Part shown: piece after piece, positions 53,830 through 64,000 of the stretch
Position numbering within the stretch: position 1 is the stretch's first letter
Layout of the letters: the number at the start of each line of letters is the position of its first letter
From: Euphrasia confusa
Lineage: Eukaryota > Streptophyta > Magnoliopsida > Lamiales > Orobanchaceae
Assembly: GCA_954870475.1 (NCBI GenBank)
Contig: OX940964.1
Span: 21,505,316-21,569,315, forward strand
DNA length: 64,000 nucleotides
Direction: 5' to 3'
Position numbers and translations under genes: made by a program
Notes under the pieces: model-generated
Told to the model about the DNA's origin: nothing
Databases searched by the model: none
What the model saw: the letters and a program-made list of their open reading frames with translations, nothing else

Positions 53830-56800
53830 ATGGCACTCAACCCGCTGTCCATTATACTAAAAGAAAACAAACTCACTGGTCCAAACTATGTTGATTGGAA
53901 ACGAAACTTGGACATTGTCCTAACTGCTTAGGAGTACAAATATGTACTCCATGAGGTTTGTCCTGATGAACCTATTGATACCTCCACTCCTGAGGAAAAG
54001 GAAGCTCATCGGAAGTGGGTCAAGGCTGATCAGATGGCGCGGTGCTACATTTTGGCTTCTATGTCAAATGTGCTGCAACATCAGCATGAGGCCATGACCA
54101 CTGCCTATGATATGATGCTTAACCTCAAGGAGATGTTTGGTAGTCAGGATAGGGCAGCCAGGCAAGATGCCATGAGAAAACTCATGACGGCCACTATGTC
54201 CGAAGGAACGCCCGTGAGGGATCACGTTCTTAGGATGATAGGCTATCTGAATGAGATAGAGATTATGGGAGGAGCTATCGATGGGGAAACCCAGATCGAT
54301 ATAGTGCTCCAGTCTCTGCCTAGGAGTTTTGAGCAGTTCCGCCTGAACTATAACATGAACAAGAGGTTATATTCGTTGGCGGAGCTCCTGACTGAACTCC
54401 AGGCGGCAGAGGGAATCTTCAAGAAATCTCAGGCACTTGTGGCTGTGAAACTTCCTGGCCCTCCGGGGACTAAGAGGAAGAAGAAACAAGGACGGAAACC
54501 CAGTGGACCCAGCAATGGTGGACCACGGAATGGAGTGAACAAGCCCAAGGGCAAGTGTTTCCGTTGCAAGCAGTCTGGACATTGGAAGTCTAATTGTCCT
54601 CTCAGACAAGGAGGTACGAACTTTTCCTTAGTCACTGAAACATATTTAGCGGTGTTATCCACCGGTACTTGGTGTGTGGATACGGGAGCCACTGATCATG
54701 TCTGCAATTCTTTGCAGGGGTTCCAGGAAACCCGACGGCTTAGAGAGGGAGAGATCACTATCTACATGGGCAACGCTACGAAAGTGGCTGCAGTTGCAGT
54801 GGGAGATATTTATTTGTCTTTTAATAATAAAGTTTTGGTATTGAATAATTGCCTTTATGTACCGAATTTTAGAAAGAACCTTGTTTCGGTTTCTAAATTG
54901 GTTTTGAATAAATATTCTGTTTCTTTTGATAGTTCTGTTATTATCAAAAAGAATGGTGAGTATATCTGTTCTGGTACATTGATAGGCAACTTATATATAC
55001 TGAATCCTGATTATTCCACGATGCAACGAGTAGAGTCAAATAACACATCTAGTACCAATAAGAGAAATGAGCCTTCTAGAATGAATCAAAAGTACTTATG
55101 GCATCTTAGGCTAGGTCATATTAACTTGGGCAGGATTCAAAGGTTGATAACTGATGGAATACTCAGTGGTGTGAAAGATGAGGACTTTCCGACCTGTGAA
55201 TCATGCCTGGAAGGAAAAATGACCAAGCGACCCTTTAGTGATAAGGGGTATAGATCCAAGGAAGTACTGGAGTTGATTCACTCTGATTTGTGCGGGCCTT
55301 TATCTGTCTAAGCGAGAGGAGGTTACGAATATTTCGTAACCTTCACTGATGATTACTCAAGGTATGGTTTTATATACCTGATGCGCCACAAGAGCGAGTG
55401 CTTTGACAAGTTCAAGGAGTACAAAGCTCTTGTGGAGAACCTTCATGGTAAAACCATAAAGACTCTACGATCTGATCGTGGAGGAGAGTACCTCTCGGGA
55501 GAGTTTAAGGCGTACTTATTAGAGAATGGGATTGACTCCCAGATGACTGCACCATACACGCCCCAGCAGAATGGTATAGCAGAAAGAAGGAATAGGACTC
55601 TTATGGAAATGGTAAGATCTATGATGAGTTATTCAGAACTACCAGTTTCGTTCTGGGGATATGCCTTGGAAACAGCGGCGTATATCCTGAACTTAGTTCC
55701 TTCTAAATCAGTCCCTAAGACGCCCTCGGAATTGTGGACCGGGCGAAAGCCAAATTTGAAACACATTCGGGTTTGGGGTTGTCCAGCACATGTGCTGAAG
55801 CATGGGGCTGATAAGTTGGAATCTCGTTCAGATATTCGGTTGTTTATAGGATATCCTAGAGGAACGAAAGGTGGTCTATTTTATAGTCCTAAGGACCAGA
55901 AGATCGTTGTTAGCAACAACGCTCGGTTCTTGGAAGAGGATTATATAATGGACCACAAGCCCAAGAGTGAGATAATACTTAACGAACTGAGAGGGGACGA
56001 TCAAGGCTTAGATCCAACCGAACCGGGTGATACGCCACCACAGTCTGCACCTGTAGTTACTGAGGTTACACCGGAGCCTCGTCGTAGTGGGAGGGTTGTT
56101 CGACAACCCGATAGGTTCATGTTTATAGGTGAGTCTTCGGACTTGTTACCTGGAGAACATGAAGCCGATCCCTGGACCTATGGCGAGGCGCTTAAAGATC
56201 AAGATGCTCAGTCTTGGCAAAAGGCGATGAAATCTGAGATTGAATCAATGGATTCAAATCAGGTCTGGAATCTTGTAGCACCGCCCAAAGGTGTAAAAGC
56301 CATTGGTTGCAAGAGAAAAAGAGGGTCTGACGGGAAGGTTGAAACCTTCAAGGCTAGGCTTGTTGCGAAAGGGTATACTCAGAAAGAAGGGATCGATTAT
56401 GAGAAAACCTTTTCGCCGGTAGCTATGCTAAAGTCGATCCAGATTCTTTTGTCTATAGCATCTTATATGGATTATGAGGTGTGGCAAATGGACGTCAAGA
56501 CAGCATTCTTGAATGGGAATCTTGACGAGACCATTTACATGAGACAGCCAGAAGGTTTCATCAAGAAAGGCCAAGAGCATCTAGTATGTAAGCTAAACCG
56601 ATCCATTTATGGATTGAAGCAAGCTTCTAGATCTTGGAACATGCGGTTTGATGAGGTTATCCAGTCTTATGGATTCATTCAAAGCATGGACGAGTCGTGT
56701 GTATACCGGAGAAGTGACGGAAACAGTGTGGCGTTTCTCGTGCTTTATGTAGACGACATCCTTCTAATTGGCAACAATGTGAAGATGTTGTCGGACATAA

Positions 56801-57732
56801 AGGGATGGTTGTCCAAGCAATTCGATATGAAAGACTTAGGACAAGTTGGGCATGTTCTTGGGATCAAGGTTATAAGGGATCGCCGGAAAAGAACATTAAG
56901 CTTGTCCCAGGCTTCATATATTGATACAATTCTGGCTCGTTTCAACATGCAGAATTCCAAGAGAGGTGCTCAACCTTTCTGCCATGGAATTCATCTATCT
57001 AAAGACATGTGTCCCAAAACACAAAAGGAGATAGATTACATGAAGAAGGTTCCTTATGCTTCGGCAGTAGGAAGTCTAATGTATGCCATGTTGTGCACGA
57101 GACCTGATATCTGCTATGCCGTGGGCATGGTAGCTAGATATCAGAGTAACCCTGGACAGGGTCACTGGACTGCTGTAAAGAACATACTTAAGTACCTGCG
57201 AAGGACTAGGAACTATGTTCTGAGTTACAAAGCGTCCGAGTTGATTCCTATTGGTTACACAGACTCGGATTTCCAATCTGATAAGGATCAGCGAAAGTCT
57301 ACATCAGGCTATGTGTTCACATTGGGAGGTGGAGCAGTCTCATGGAAGAGTGTTAAGCAGTAATGCATTTCGGACTCTACCATGGAAGCCGAATATGTAG
57401 CAGCCTCTGAGGCAGCTAAAGAATCGGTGTGGCTCCGGAACTTCCTTATGGACTTGGATGTGGTTCCTAAAATTCCTAGAGCTATCACAATTTATTGTGA
57501 CAATAGCGGTGCAGTGGCTAATGCAAAGGAACCACGAGCCCACAATGCGAGTAAACACATAGATCGCAAGTACCACCTGATTAGAGACATCGTCAGGAGA
57601 GGCGATGCGGTTGTCACCAAGATTGCATCAGCGGATAACCTGGCTGACCCCTTTACGAAGGCACTTCCAGCGGAAGCGTTCAAGAGACACGTGAAGGGGA
57701 TGGGTATCGGATGTATGGTAGAGGGCAACTAG
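53830..57732 (+). pseudogene. gag-pol: Gag-Pol of B1 with three in-frame stops
   Basis: One frame of about 1300 codons. Stops: TAG 53929-53931 (Glu in A1), TAA 55309-55311 (Gln in A3), TAA 57361-57363 (Lys in A3). Domains: capsid; knuckle CFRCKQSGHWKSNC near 54556; protease WCVDTGATDH near 54670; GAG-pre-integrase (HLRLGHIN); integrase with HSDLCGP, SDRGGEY and NGIAERRN; RT with QMDVKTAFLNG and an intact YVDD (about 56746-56757); RNase H with YTDSDF, TMEAEY, YCDNSGA and DNLADPFTK. Compared with A3 four codons (WVYK) are missing in RT after IGCK (near 56310). No frameshift at all, so death is recent. Confidence 0.92.
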
Positions 57733-57754
57733 AGATTTAGTATAAGTGGGAGAT

Positions 57755-59391
57755 TGATGGAGTTATATTCTAAATGTCTAGTTTAGTGACAATATGGAAC
57801 TCCTTATCTGTGTTTTACATTATTTATTAATCAAACTGTCGGCATTTTGTCTTTCATGTACTTGAATGCAATAGTCCTAGATATATACGTTGTAGACAGT
57901 ATGGCGTGAGGAGACACGCGGAAGATCATACTATCGGTTACTCGTATACTATCGAACAGAAGCTCACGACTTAGATGGACAGGGACAATCCATCGGTACG
58001 TCGTAGTGTGACTGGGTAATAGTTGGTCTTGACTATTATGTTACACTTGTACACTTGGTGTATTGAGCAGGACCACGGGAGGGCGTTCGATTTATACTAA
58101 TCGACGTAATCGAACTAGACCTCAGAGATTACGGATATACGAATTTCTAATCCCTATATAATTATAGGTGCGTGTGTCCAATTCTCGGTTCTTTAACTTG
58201 CCAATGAGTGAGACTATTTGATTAGTCGAGATACTCGGTAAATTGGGAATCGTAATTGTACTCACGGCATGCTATAGATTATAGACAGGAAACCGTGTCC
58301 CGTTTATCGGGTTGATAACGTCCCCGAGATGAGCTCATAAAGTTTATCATGTAAACCCTGCAGGTGGATTTGTTCCACATGATAATAAGGATGAGTGGTA
58401 CTAGTCTCGGATAATAAGAAACGAATTAATTTAATTATTAGTAATTAAATAAATTCGTGGACGTTGGATATCTTAAACACGGGGAAAGTCGTATATGTAA
58501 TTTCGGCGGAAATATTATTGTTGATATAATATTAAATTAATTTCGGGAATTCAATTATTATTTTATAGTGGAATTAATAATAATTAAATTTGAAATCGAT
58601 TAATTAAGGAATTGCTTTTAAGTATTCCAAGATAATTAATATTTCATTTTAGCCCCTAATTAATTTACCTAAGAGGTCCCTAGCGTAACTCTATAACCCC
58701 CCCCCCCCCCCCCTTGCCTATCCTAAACCTACAGTCCGCAGCTTTTTATTTTTCTGAGAAAAATTATTGCGTTAGCGCAATTAAGATTTTTCACTGTAAA
58801 ATAAATTGTATAGCGCTAATATTTTTCTCTCAGAGAGAAAAAGAATATTACGCTGGTAGAGAAAGGAGAAAGCAGAAAAGGAGACCCAACGGATCGTTGC
58901 CCACACAACGGTTGGAGTCGGGAAGAGGCATACGCTAGCAATCGCTAAGGTCTCAACAATTCGACCGCTAAGGTATGAGATCGGATCTTTAAATCCGCAT
59001 ATAATTCGATCTCACTTTTCCTCGTTGATCATACTTTGAACGTAGATCGGGTTCCGGGGTTGTGGGTTGTATTCCTCGACTACTGGGGGTTCTAGGACCT
59101 CCGGATCGGTAGTCGGATGAGGAAAAACGACCCGGAAACGAGCCCGGAACAGCAACGTCGCGTTGCTGTTCGCGGAGAAACGGCGACCGCCGTTTCCAAA
59201 CGGCGACCGCCGTTTTGGTGTTTTTCTGGCAGCCCGCTCGGTTCGCGCGGTTGTCCTTCGGGGCAATGGCTGTGCGTGAATCGGGGCACGGGCTGGAAAA
59301 GCGAACGAAGTAGCGACACCGGATATCGACTGGGATCGTTCGGATGTTCGAGTGATCGAACGAACGCATCCCGGGTAGTCGATTTCCAACA
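57755..59391 (+). repeat. B1 3' LTR (1637 bp)
   Basis: Offset 7146 from the 5' copy. The C-run after the TATA-like box is C17 here (58697-58713) against C16 in the 5' copy. UTR hairpin 58895-58910. Ends CCAACA, then GTTTC. Confidence 0.95.
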
Positions 59392-60040
59392 GTTTCCTAC
59401 ACCTTGAGTGTGGAAAGCTTAATAAATGCAATGTTGAAAACAAGAACCTGATATCGGCTATGCGGTTAGCATAGTGGGAGGATATCAAGGTAATACTGGA
59501 AAGGAATATTCGATTGCTGTAATGTACTTTCGAAGTACTGGATTACGGAGCAAACAAATTTTTTCCTTTGGATTACATTCTCTTAGATTTCTAATCGAAT
59601 GAGGACCGGTGTAAGTCAATATCAGGCTATGTGTTTCACTATTGAAGGAGAAGGAGTTTTAACATGGAAGAGTGATAAGCACGATGCTTTTCGGACTCTG
59701 CCATGGGTAACCAAATAGCGGCCTCAGAGGCAGCGGAAGTTTTGGTATAACTCCGGGATAATCTCTGGGAATTAGATGTGATTCTTAATTTGCCAAAGGC
59801 TATGTAAATAGCGGTGCGATGGCAAATGGTAAGATCACAAGTCCATAAGTGTAAGATAACACATAGTGCAAGTACCACCTGATACGAGTCATCGTCGAGG
59901 GAGACGACGCTGTAGTCACCAAGATAACTTCAGAGCGGCAACCTAGAGTGCTCATTCACATAGTACTTCTTGGAAGTACAACTTAAGCACGTGATGAGTA
60001 TGGGAGTCGGGAGTTTGGAGGAAATGACTAGACCTTAGTA
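59392..60040 (+). pseudogene. pol: Decayed pol of A5, RNase H end
   Basis: Continues the A5 pol after B1; matches 30490-31147 of A4. No open frame. Ends at the polypurine tract 60041-60052. Confidence 0.8.
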
Positions 60041-60052
60041 CAAGTGGGAGAT

Positions 60053-61710
60053 TGTTGGAGTTGTGTACTTAATGTCTAGATTTAAGTAACGGAAACTCAC
60101 GATCCATTGCCACTAATCTATTTAATTAAATAAACAATTATTTGCGTTTAATTATTTATAATTAAATATATGCAAATCATAGTCCTGGATTTTATACGTT
60201 GTAGTTAGTATGGTGTTGCATGGGCGCACAGAAGATCATACTATCGGTTACTCGTATTTAATCGAACAGTTGCTCACGACCTAGATGGACACGGACCAAT
60301 CCATCGGTATAGTCGTTGTGTGAGAGAGAAAATAATTTATCTTAATTATTTTATCACACTTGTACAGTTGTTGTATTGAGCGGATCGTTGAGATTCATCG
60401 ATTAGGATTGCCGGCGATAATCGATTCGAGTCTCAGTGTATTTTATTCTTAATCCCCGAAACTATTGCGGGTGTGTATATTTAATATAAGTGACTTTGAT
60501 TTACCAAAGGAATTAACCGATTTAATTATTGGGTTAATTACCGGTTAAGTTGGGGCACTATGTTTTATATATGACATGCCGTGAATACTTGACGGGAAAG
60601 TGTATCCCGTAAGGGTTGATAATATCCCCGAGATGAGTTCATAAGGAATTATTATGTAAACCCTGCAGGTGGATTCGTTCCGCATAATAATTAAGGTTGA
60701 ATGGTACTAGTCTCGGATATAAGAGATGAATAAATTAATTAGCAATAAATTAATTTTATTCATGGATATTTATATCTTAAATACACGGAATAAATAATAC
60801 TACCGGAGAAATATTATTTGATATAATATGGTTTAATATTGGGAGTGCAATTAATTTATATAGTGGAAAATAAATTAATTAATATTGATGGCATTAATAG
60901 ATTTGGGCTTGGGCTCAATTTAATTATCAATATTGGAAGCCCAATATTCCACCTCCTTTAGATCCCCTACGTAGCCTATAAAAGCACTACATGGTCTTCA
61001 CAATTCATAACCTAACACAAGACAAGATAATCATACTTGATTAGTCTAAAGAGTTCGTGAAGATCCATAAGCTTGGAGGATCGTCGCCCACCCGACGTTC
61101 AAGCTAGTGCAAGGAATACGTGGGAAGTTCTCGAGGTCATCTTGATTTCGTTTCTCCGAACAACGAATCGAAGGTATAAAATCTAAACGCCCTTGATTTT
61201 ATTTGATTTGTATTATCGTGAAATACCGTGAACGCAAGATCCGAGGATCGAACCCCAGATGAAGGTCGAGCCGGGCGATGGTGGTCGAACCACCGGATCG
61301 CCGGCGGCTCGAAGATCCCTCATGGGGATCGAACACGCGAACCCTCGGCTGGACGCCGAGGATCGATCGAGCCCTACGGGGCTGATCGCTAGGGCTACGG
61401 GGCGTGACCCGTAGCAGCTCGTAGCGAGCTGCGGGTTCCCCGCAGCGGCTCGCTAGACGCGAGCCCTAGTCGCGTAGCAGCGGATCAACGGATCCGCTGC
61501 GGGGTTGCTCGTAGCAACCCAGCGATCGCCCGCAGCGATCGCGAGTCCCCCCGTGGGGACTCGGCTGGGCGTTCGCGTGCCCTCGTGTGCGCGACGCGTT
61601 CGTTCGGTTCCCGGCTCACGTGGTGCTCGTGATTTCTCTGGCGATTGAGGTTTTCGTTCGGGTTATTATTTTCCGCAAATTTTAATAGCCCGGGATATCG
61701 AATTCCAACA
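60053..61710 (+). repeat. Chimeric A LTR joining A5 and A6
   Basis: Bases 60053 to about 60884 match the A5 5' LTR almost perfectly (one difference seen). Beyond that the sequence belongs to another subfamily: different stem at 60885-60940, TATA 60977-60983, UTR hairpin 61082-61097, donor GT 61174, own hairpin array about 61265-61575. Preceded by a polypurine tract but followed by a primer site (61713-61724), so it serves as 3' LTR for A5 and 5' LTR for A6. Confidence 0.85.
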
Positions 61711-63968
61711 ATTGGTATCAGAGCGTGGTTTATGTTCGCGGTATTTTCGATAAAATTGTTCTACCTTGCAGGGTTCCGACTATTATGGCTTAGTTAATTA
61801 TTCGTTAATTTATTTTGTCATATTTATGTTGGATTATTAAACTCTCGGACATGTCGAGATTCGTTTTTGGTGGTGAATGCTTGTAATAGTAAAAATTCGG
61901 GGGTTGACCGAATTTAGGTTTATTATATTGTTCTTCGTTTTTCCGGAAAGTGTATAGGGTCGATTTCATGTATAGAATCGATACCGGAATTGTATTTTAA
62001 ATTATTGTAACTTATTTACGTTGGATCGATGAATCGAAGACCACCGGAGAAGACGAAGTGACGAGAAGACGAAGGACTGGGGATCGATCAATCCCCATGA
62101 TCGATCCCATGAGGATCGATCGACCCTCGGCCGAAAGGAGGCTGCCCGCGGGAGTCCCGGCCACGCCAGCCACCAATGGAGGTGGCGCGTGGGCTGGGCG
62201 GCGGCGGCGGTGTGCCCTAGGCGAAGGTCGATCAAGGTGGGGTGGCGTGGGGTCTCCCAACCCATGCTACTCCTACCAAGATCCCACTTTCCTAATTAAT
62301 TCGGTTTTCCTATTTGAGTGTTCTTATTTTTAGGAACTCTCATGGATTAGGAAAAGAATTAATTGGAATTAATTTATTTCCTTATTGAGTATTCTCTATT
62401 ATGGGAACTCTCATGGATTAGGAAAAGAATTAATTTGGAATTTATTTATTTCCTATTTGATTATTCCTATTCTTGGGAATTTTCATTAGATGGAAATTAA
62501 TTAATCATGAAAAGTAGAAGAGTCCTAATTTATTTTATTTCCTTATTCTATTATAGAAGTCTTCTAGAATATTCATGTTTTACTTGGATAGGATTCAAGA
62601 GATTTAATAGAATTAGAAAGGAAAATAAATAAATAAAATATTAATAATATTTAATTTTATTTTTGATATATTCGATTGACTTAATTTTCGAATTAAGTAA
62701 CTTTTGGATTAATTGAAAATAAATGGATTTAAATATTGGGATTAATATTCTCGTCACATGGAGCATTCAAGAAACGAGGAATGAAGACTAGAAGATGCGT
62801 ACGGAGATGCGATAAAGCCATTATAGTTGGAAAATAATTTTCTAGCATTATTTTGACTATGTGATAATATGTGCTTTATTACTTGTATGCATGCTATATG
62901 TATTTACTTTATGCACTAGATAGCGTATCCCTTACTGTAAAAAGCTAAGTGGGAGAGGGGATGGAAACATTCCCATGGTCTCCATTGTTGTTCTCTTGGT
63001 GACTCTTATGGACTTTCGAAGTTCGTATAGACGAGTCATTGGAGGAGAATTCTTGTAATTCCTTTTACAAGAAACATTGATTAAGTTTATCAAACAATGC
63101 CTAATTTGTCTTTCTGAAGCTGACTTCAAGTCGACTCATTCTCACCCCGGGGAGTGGAATGGAGCCAGAGCCACTTGGTCATGTGGATGACACAAATTAG
63201 AGACCTTCGTACAATCCTTTTGAAGGTGGATCGATTGTCTGCTCGGCTCCCTCATCTAATGAGAGATAGGGTTGTTCGCATGGTGAATCACTAGTTAGAA
63301 ACTTCGAGTTTAACTTATGATTCTCCGCGTCTTGATTTACAAAATCGAATGGTTCTTGTAATTGGGAGTCAATTATAAAAATCTCTTGGTGTAGTAAACG
63401 TCCACACCACGTGGCTTGCTACACTAACAAATTTTGGATTAATTGATGTAGACAGTTATAAGGAATTGTGAAGAGTTGTGAAGTTGTCGTAAACGTCCAC
63501 ACCACGTGGCTTGCGGTGATGTAGCAATTCCAAACGATTTACTTTAGTACTGAGTAAATGGTTTACACTTAGATACGCGTTGTAGTATTCCTCCCCATGA
63601 GGTTACGCTATAAGTGATGTATGACCGAAGCAAATCTAATTGCGAAATCGTTTGGGTGGGTAAACGTCCACACCACGTGGCTTGCCTTACCTGATGGGAT
63701 TTTAGATGTGATTAGTAATTTAATGATATTATTTGAGGGAGATAATATCGGGATTAAATTGATTGTTTGTTTATATGTGCTTATAGGTTTAGAGAATAAC
63801 TATGAATCCACTTTCTGTGATACTCAAGGAGAATAAACTCACTGGTCCCAATTACATTGATTGGAAGAGAAATTTGGACATTGTCCTGACTGCAGAAGAG
63901 TACAAGTTTGTACTCTATGAAGCATGCCCTGCTGAGCCCACGGCTGCCTCAACTGATGAGGAAAGAGC
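61711..63968 (+). mobile_element. Copia element A6, 5' part
   Basis: Primer site 61713-61724, leader with GATCGATC palindromes (62083-62123), AT-rich foldbacks, PPT-like tract and GAAA hairpin (62946-62974), hairpin repeats 63394, 63489 and 63660, TTATAG acceptor-like site (to about 63786) and the start of gag. Cut at 63968 by A7; the rest is beyond the window. Confidence 0.85.
63802..63968 (+). CDS. gag: Gag of A6, first 55 codons
   Basis: ATG at 63802; reads NPLSVILKENKLTGPNYIDW and on through the capsid start without a stop, close to the A1 Gag. Interrupted by A7 after an AGAGC site, so only the N-terminus is seen. Confidence 0.85.
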
Positions 63969-64000
63969 TGTTGGAGTAGTATACTTAATGTCTAGATTTG
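63969..64000 (+). mobile_element. Start of element A7 (A3 subfamily LTR)
   Basis: TGTTGGAGTAGTATACTTAA and the following 12 bases equal the reverse complement of the A3 LTR tip (41485-41516). AGAGC (63964-63968) is the expected left target duplication. Could be a full element or a solo LTR. Confidence 0.8.

Larger units (their letters stand above)
50609..59391 (+). mobile_element. Copia element B1, full length, nearly coding
   Basis: Two 1637-bp LTRs (50609-52245, 57755-59391), primer site 52248-52259, leader, one gag-pol reading frame with three stops, polypurine tract 57743-57754. Flanks are GTTTA (50604-50608) and GTTTC (59392-59396), a 5-bp duplication with one later change. About eight LTR differences (0.5%), so insertion was recent. 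Its leader is clearly related to that of family A although the LTRs are not, and its Gag-Pol is Tnt1/Tork-like. Confidence 0.95.
42523..60884 (+). mobile_element. Copia element A5: non-coding, host of two B insertions
   Basis: 5' LTR 42523-44227, primer site 44230-44241, leader 44242-45540 and 47118-48150, gag remnant 48151-48738, dead pol 48739-50608 and 59392-60040, polypurine tract 60041-60052, 3' LTR from 60053. Interrupted by a solo B LTR and by B1. Left flank TCGAC (42518-42522) has no right partner because the 3' LTR is chimeric from about 60885 onward and continues into another element. Confidence 0.9.

Noticed and set aside
50604..59396. B1 as an insertion lacking a target duplication
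   Set aside because: GTTTA and GTTTC differ by one base; other A copies read GTTTC there, so a point change in the left copy explains it.

Overview
This window is repetitive, heterochromatin-like DNA from a flowering plant. It is a nest of LTR retrotransposons (mostly Ty1/copia, one old Ty3/gypsy of the Tat type) plus one CACTA DNA transposon. I see no intact host gene, rRNA, tRNA gene or CRISPR array. The plant origin follows from initiator-Met-tRNA primer sites, TG...CA LTRs with 5-bp target duplications, plant-type TATA and site II (TGGGCT) promoter motifs, a Tat element with a second RNase H, and a CACTA element carrying intron-containing host-like exons. The species cannot be told from the sequence.

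Layout. The oldest layer is a minus-strand Tat/gypsy remnant (1-1772 and 10594-12034). Copia family A (TGTTGG...CCAACA) supplies: A1 (+, 1773-10588, TSD TTATA) inside the gypsy integrase; A2 (-, 12035 to at least 42522), also in the gypsy; A3 (-, 23813-41516, TSD GGTAG) in the A2 leader; A4 (+, 24074-32948, TSD GGTAT) in the A3 3' LTR; A5 (+, from 42523) in the A2 5' LTR; A6 (+, up to 63968), joined to A5 through a chimeric LTR; and A7 (+), of which only the first 32 bases of LTR are visible. Family B (TGATGG...CCAACA) supplies a full element B1 (+, 50609-59391) and a solo LTR (45546-47112), both inside A5, and a rearranged fragment (13731-15479) inside the A2 3' LTR. A CACTA element (17070-20523, TSD ACC) sits in the decayed pol of A2.

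Coding state. No element is fully coding. A1 keeps an open gag but has a decayed pol. A3 keeps a 1054-codon pol frame but has a deleted, frameshifted gag and a YVDE reverse-transcriptase motif. A4 and A5 have lost both. B1 is one gag-pol frame with three stop codons and a 4-codon gap in RT. A1, A2, A4 and A5 share the same pol lesions although their LTR pairs are young or intermediate in age. This points to a non-autonomous lineage copied by enzymes supplied in trans.

Most interesting signal. The untranslated parts are better preserved than the proteins. Families A and B share RNA-like elements whose stems change by compensation: a hairpin near the transcript start (loop CCCACA/CCCACC), a GAAA-loop hairpin next to an internal polypurine tract, and three spaced copies of a roughly 27-nt hairpin before gag. 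The LTR segment before the primer site is built of abutting GC-rich hairpins, about fourteen in A1, whose sequences differ between subfamilies while pairing is kept. A conserved splice donor inside the LTR and an acceptor just before gag predict a leader intron that would contain the hairpin array, the primer site and the packaging-like repeats. Together these suggest a structured genomic-RNA module separated from the translated mRNA. All calls come from reading by eye; no folding, alignment or database search was run.
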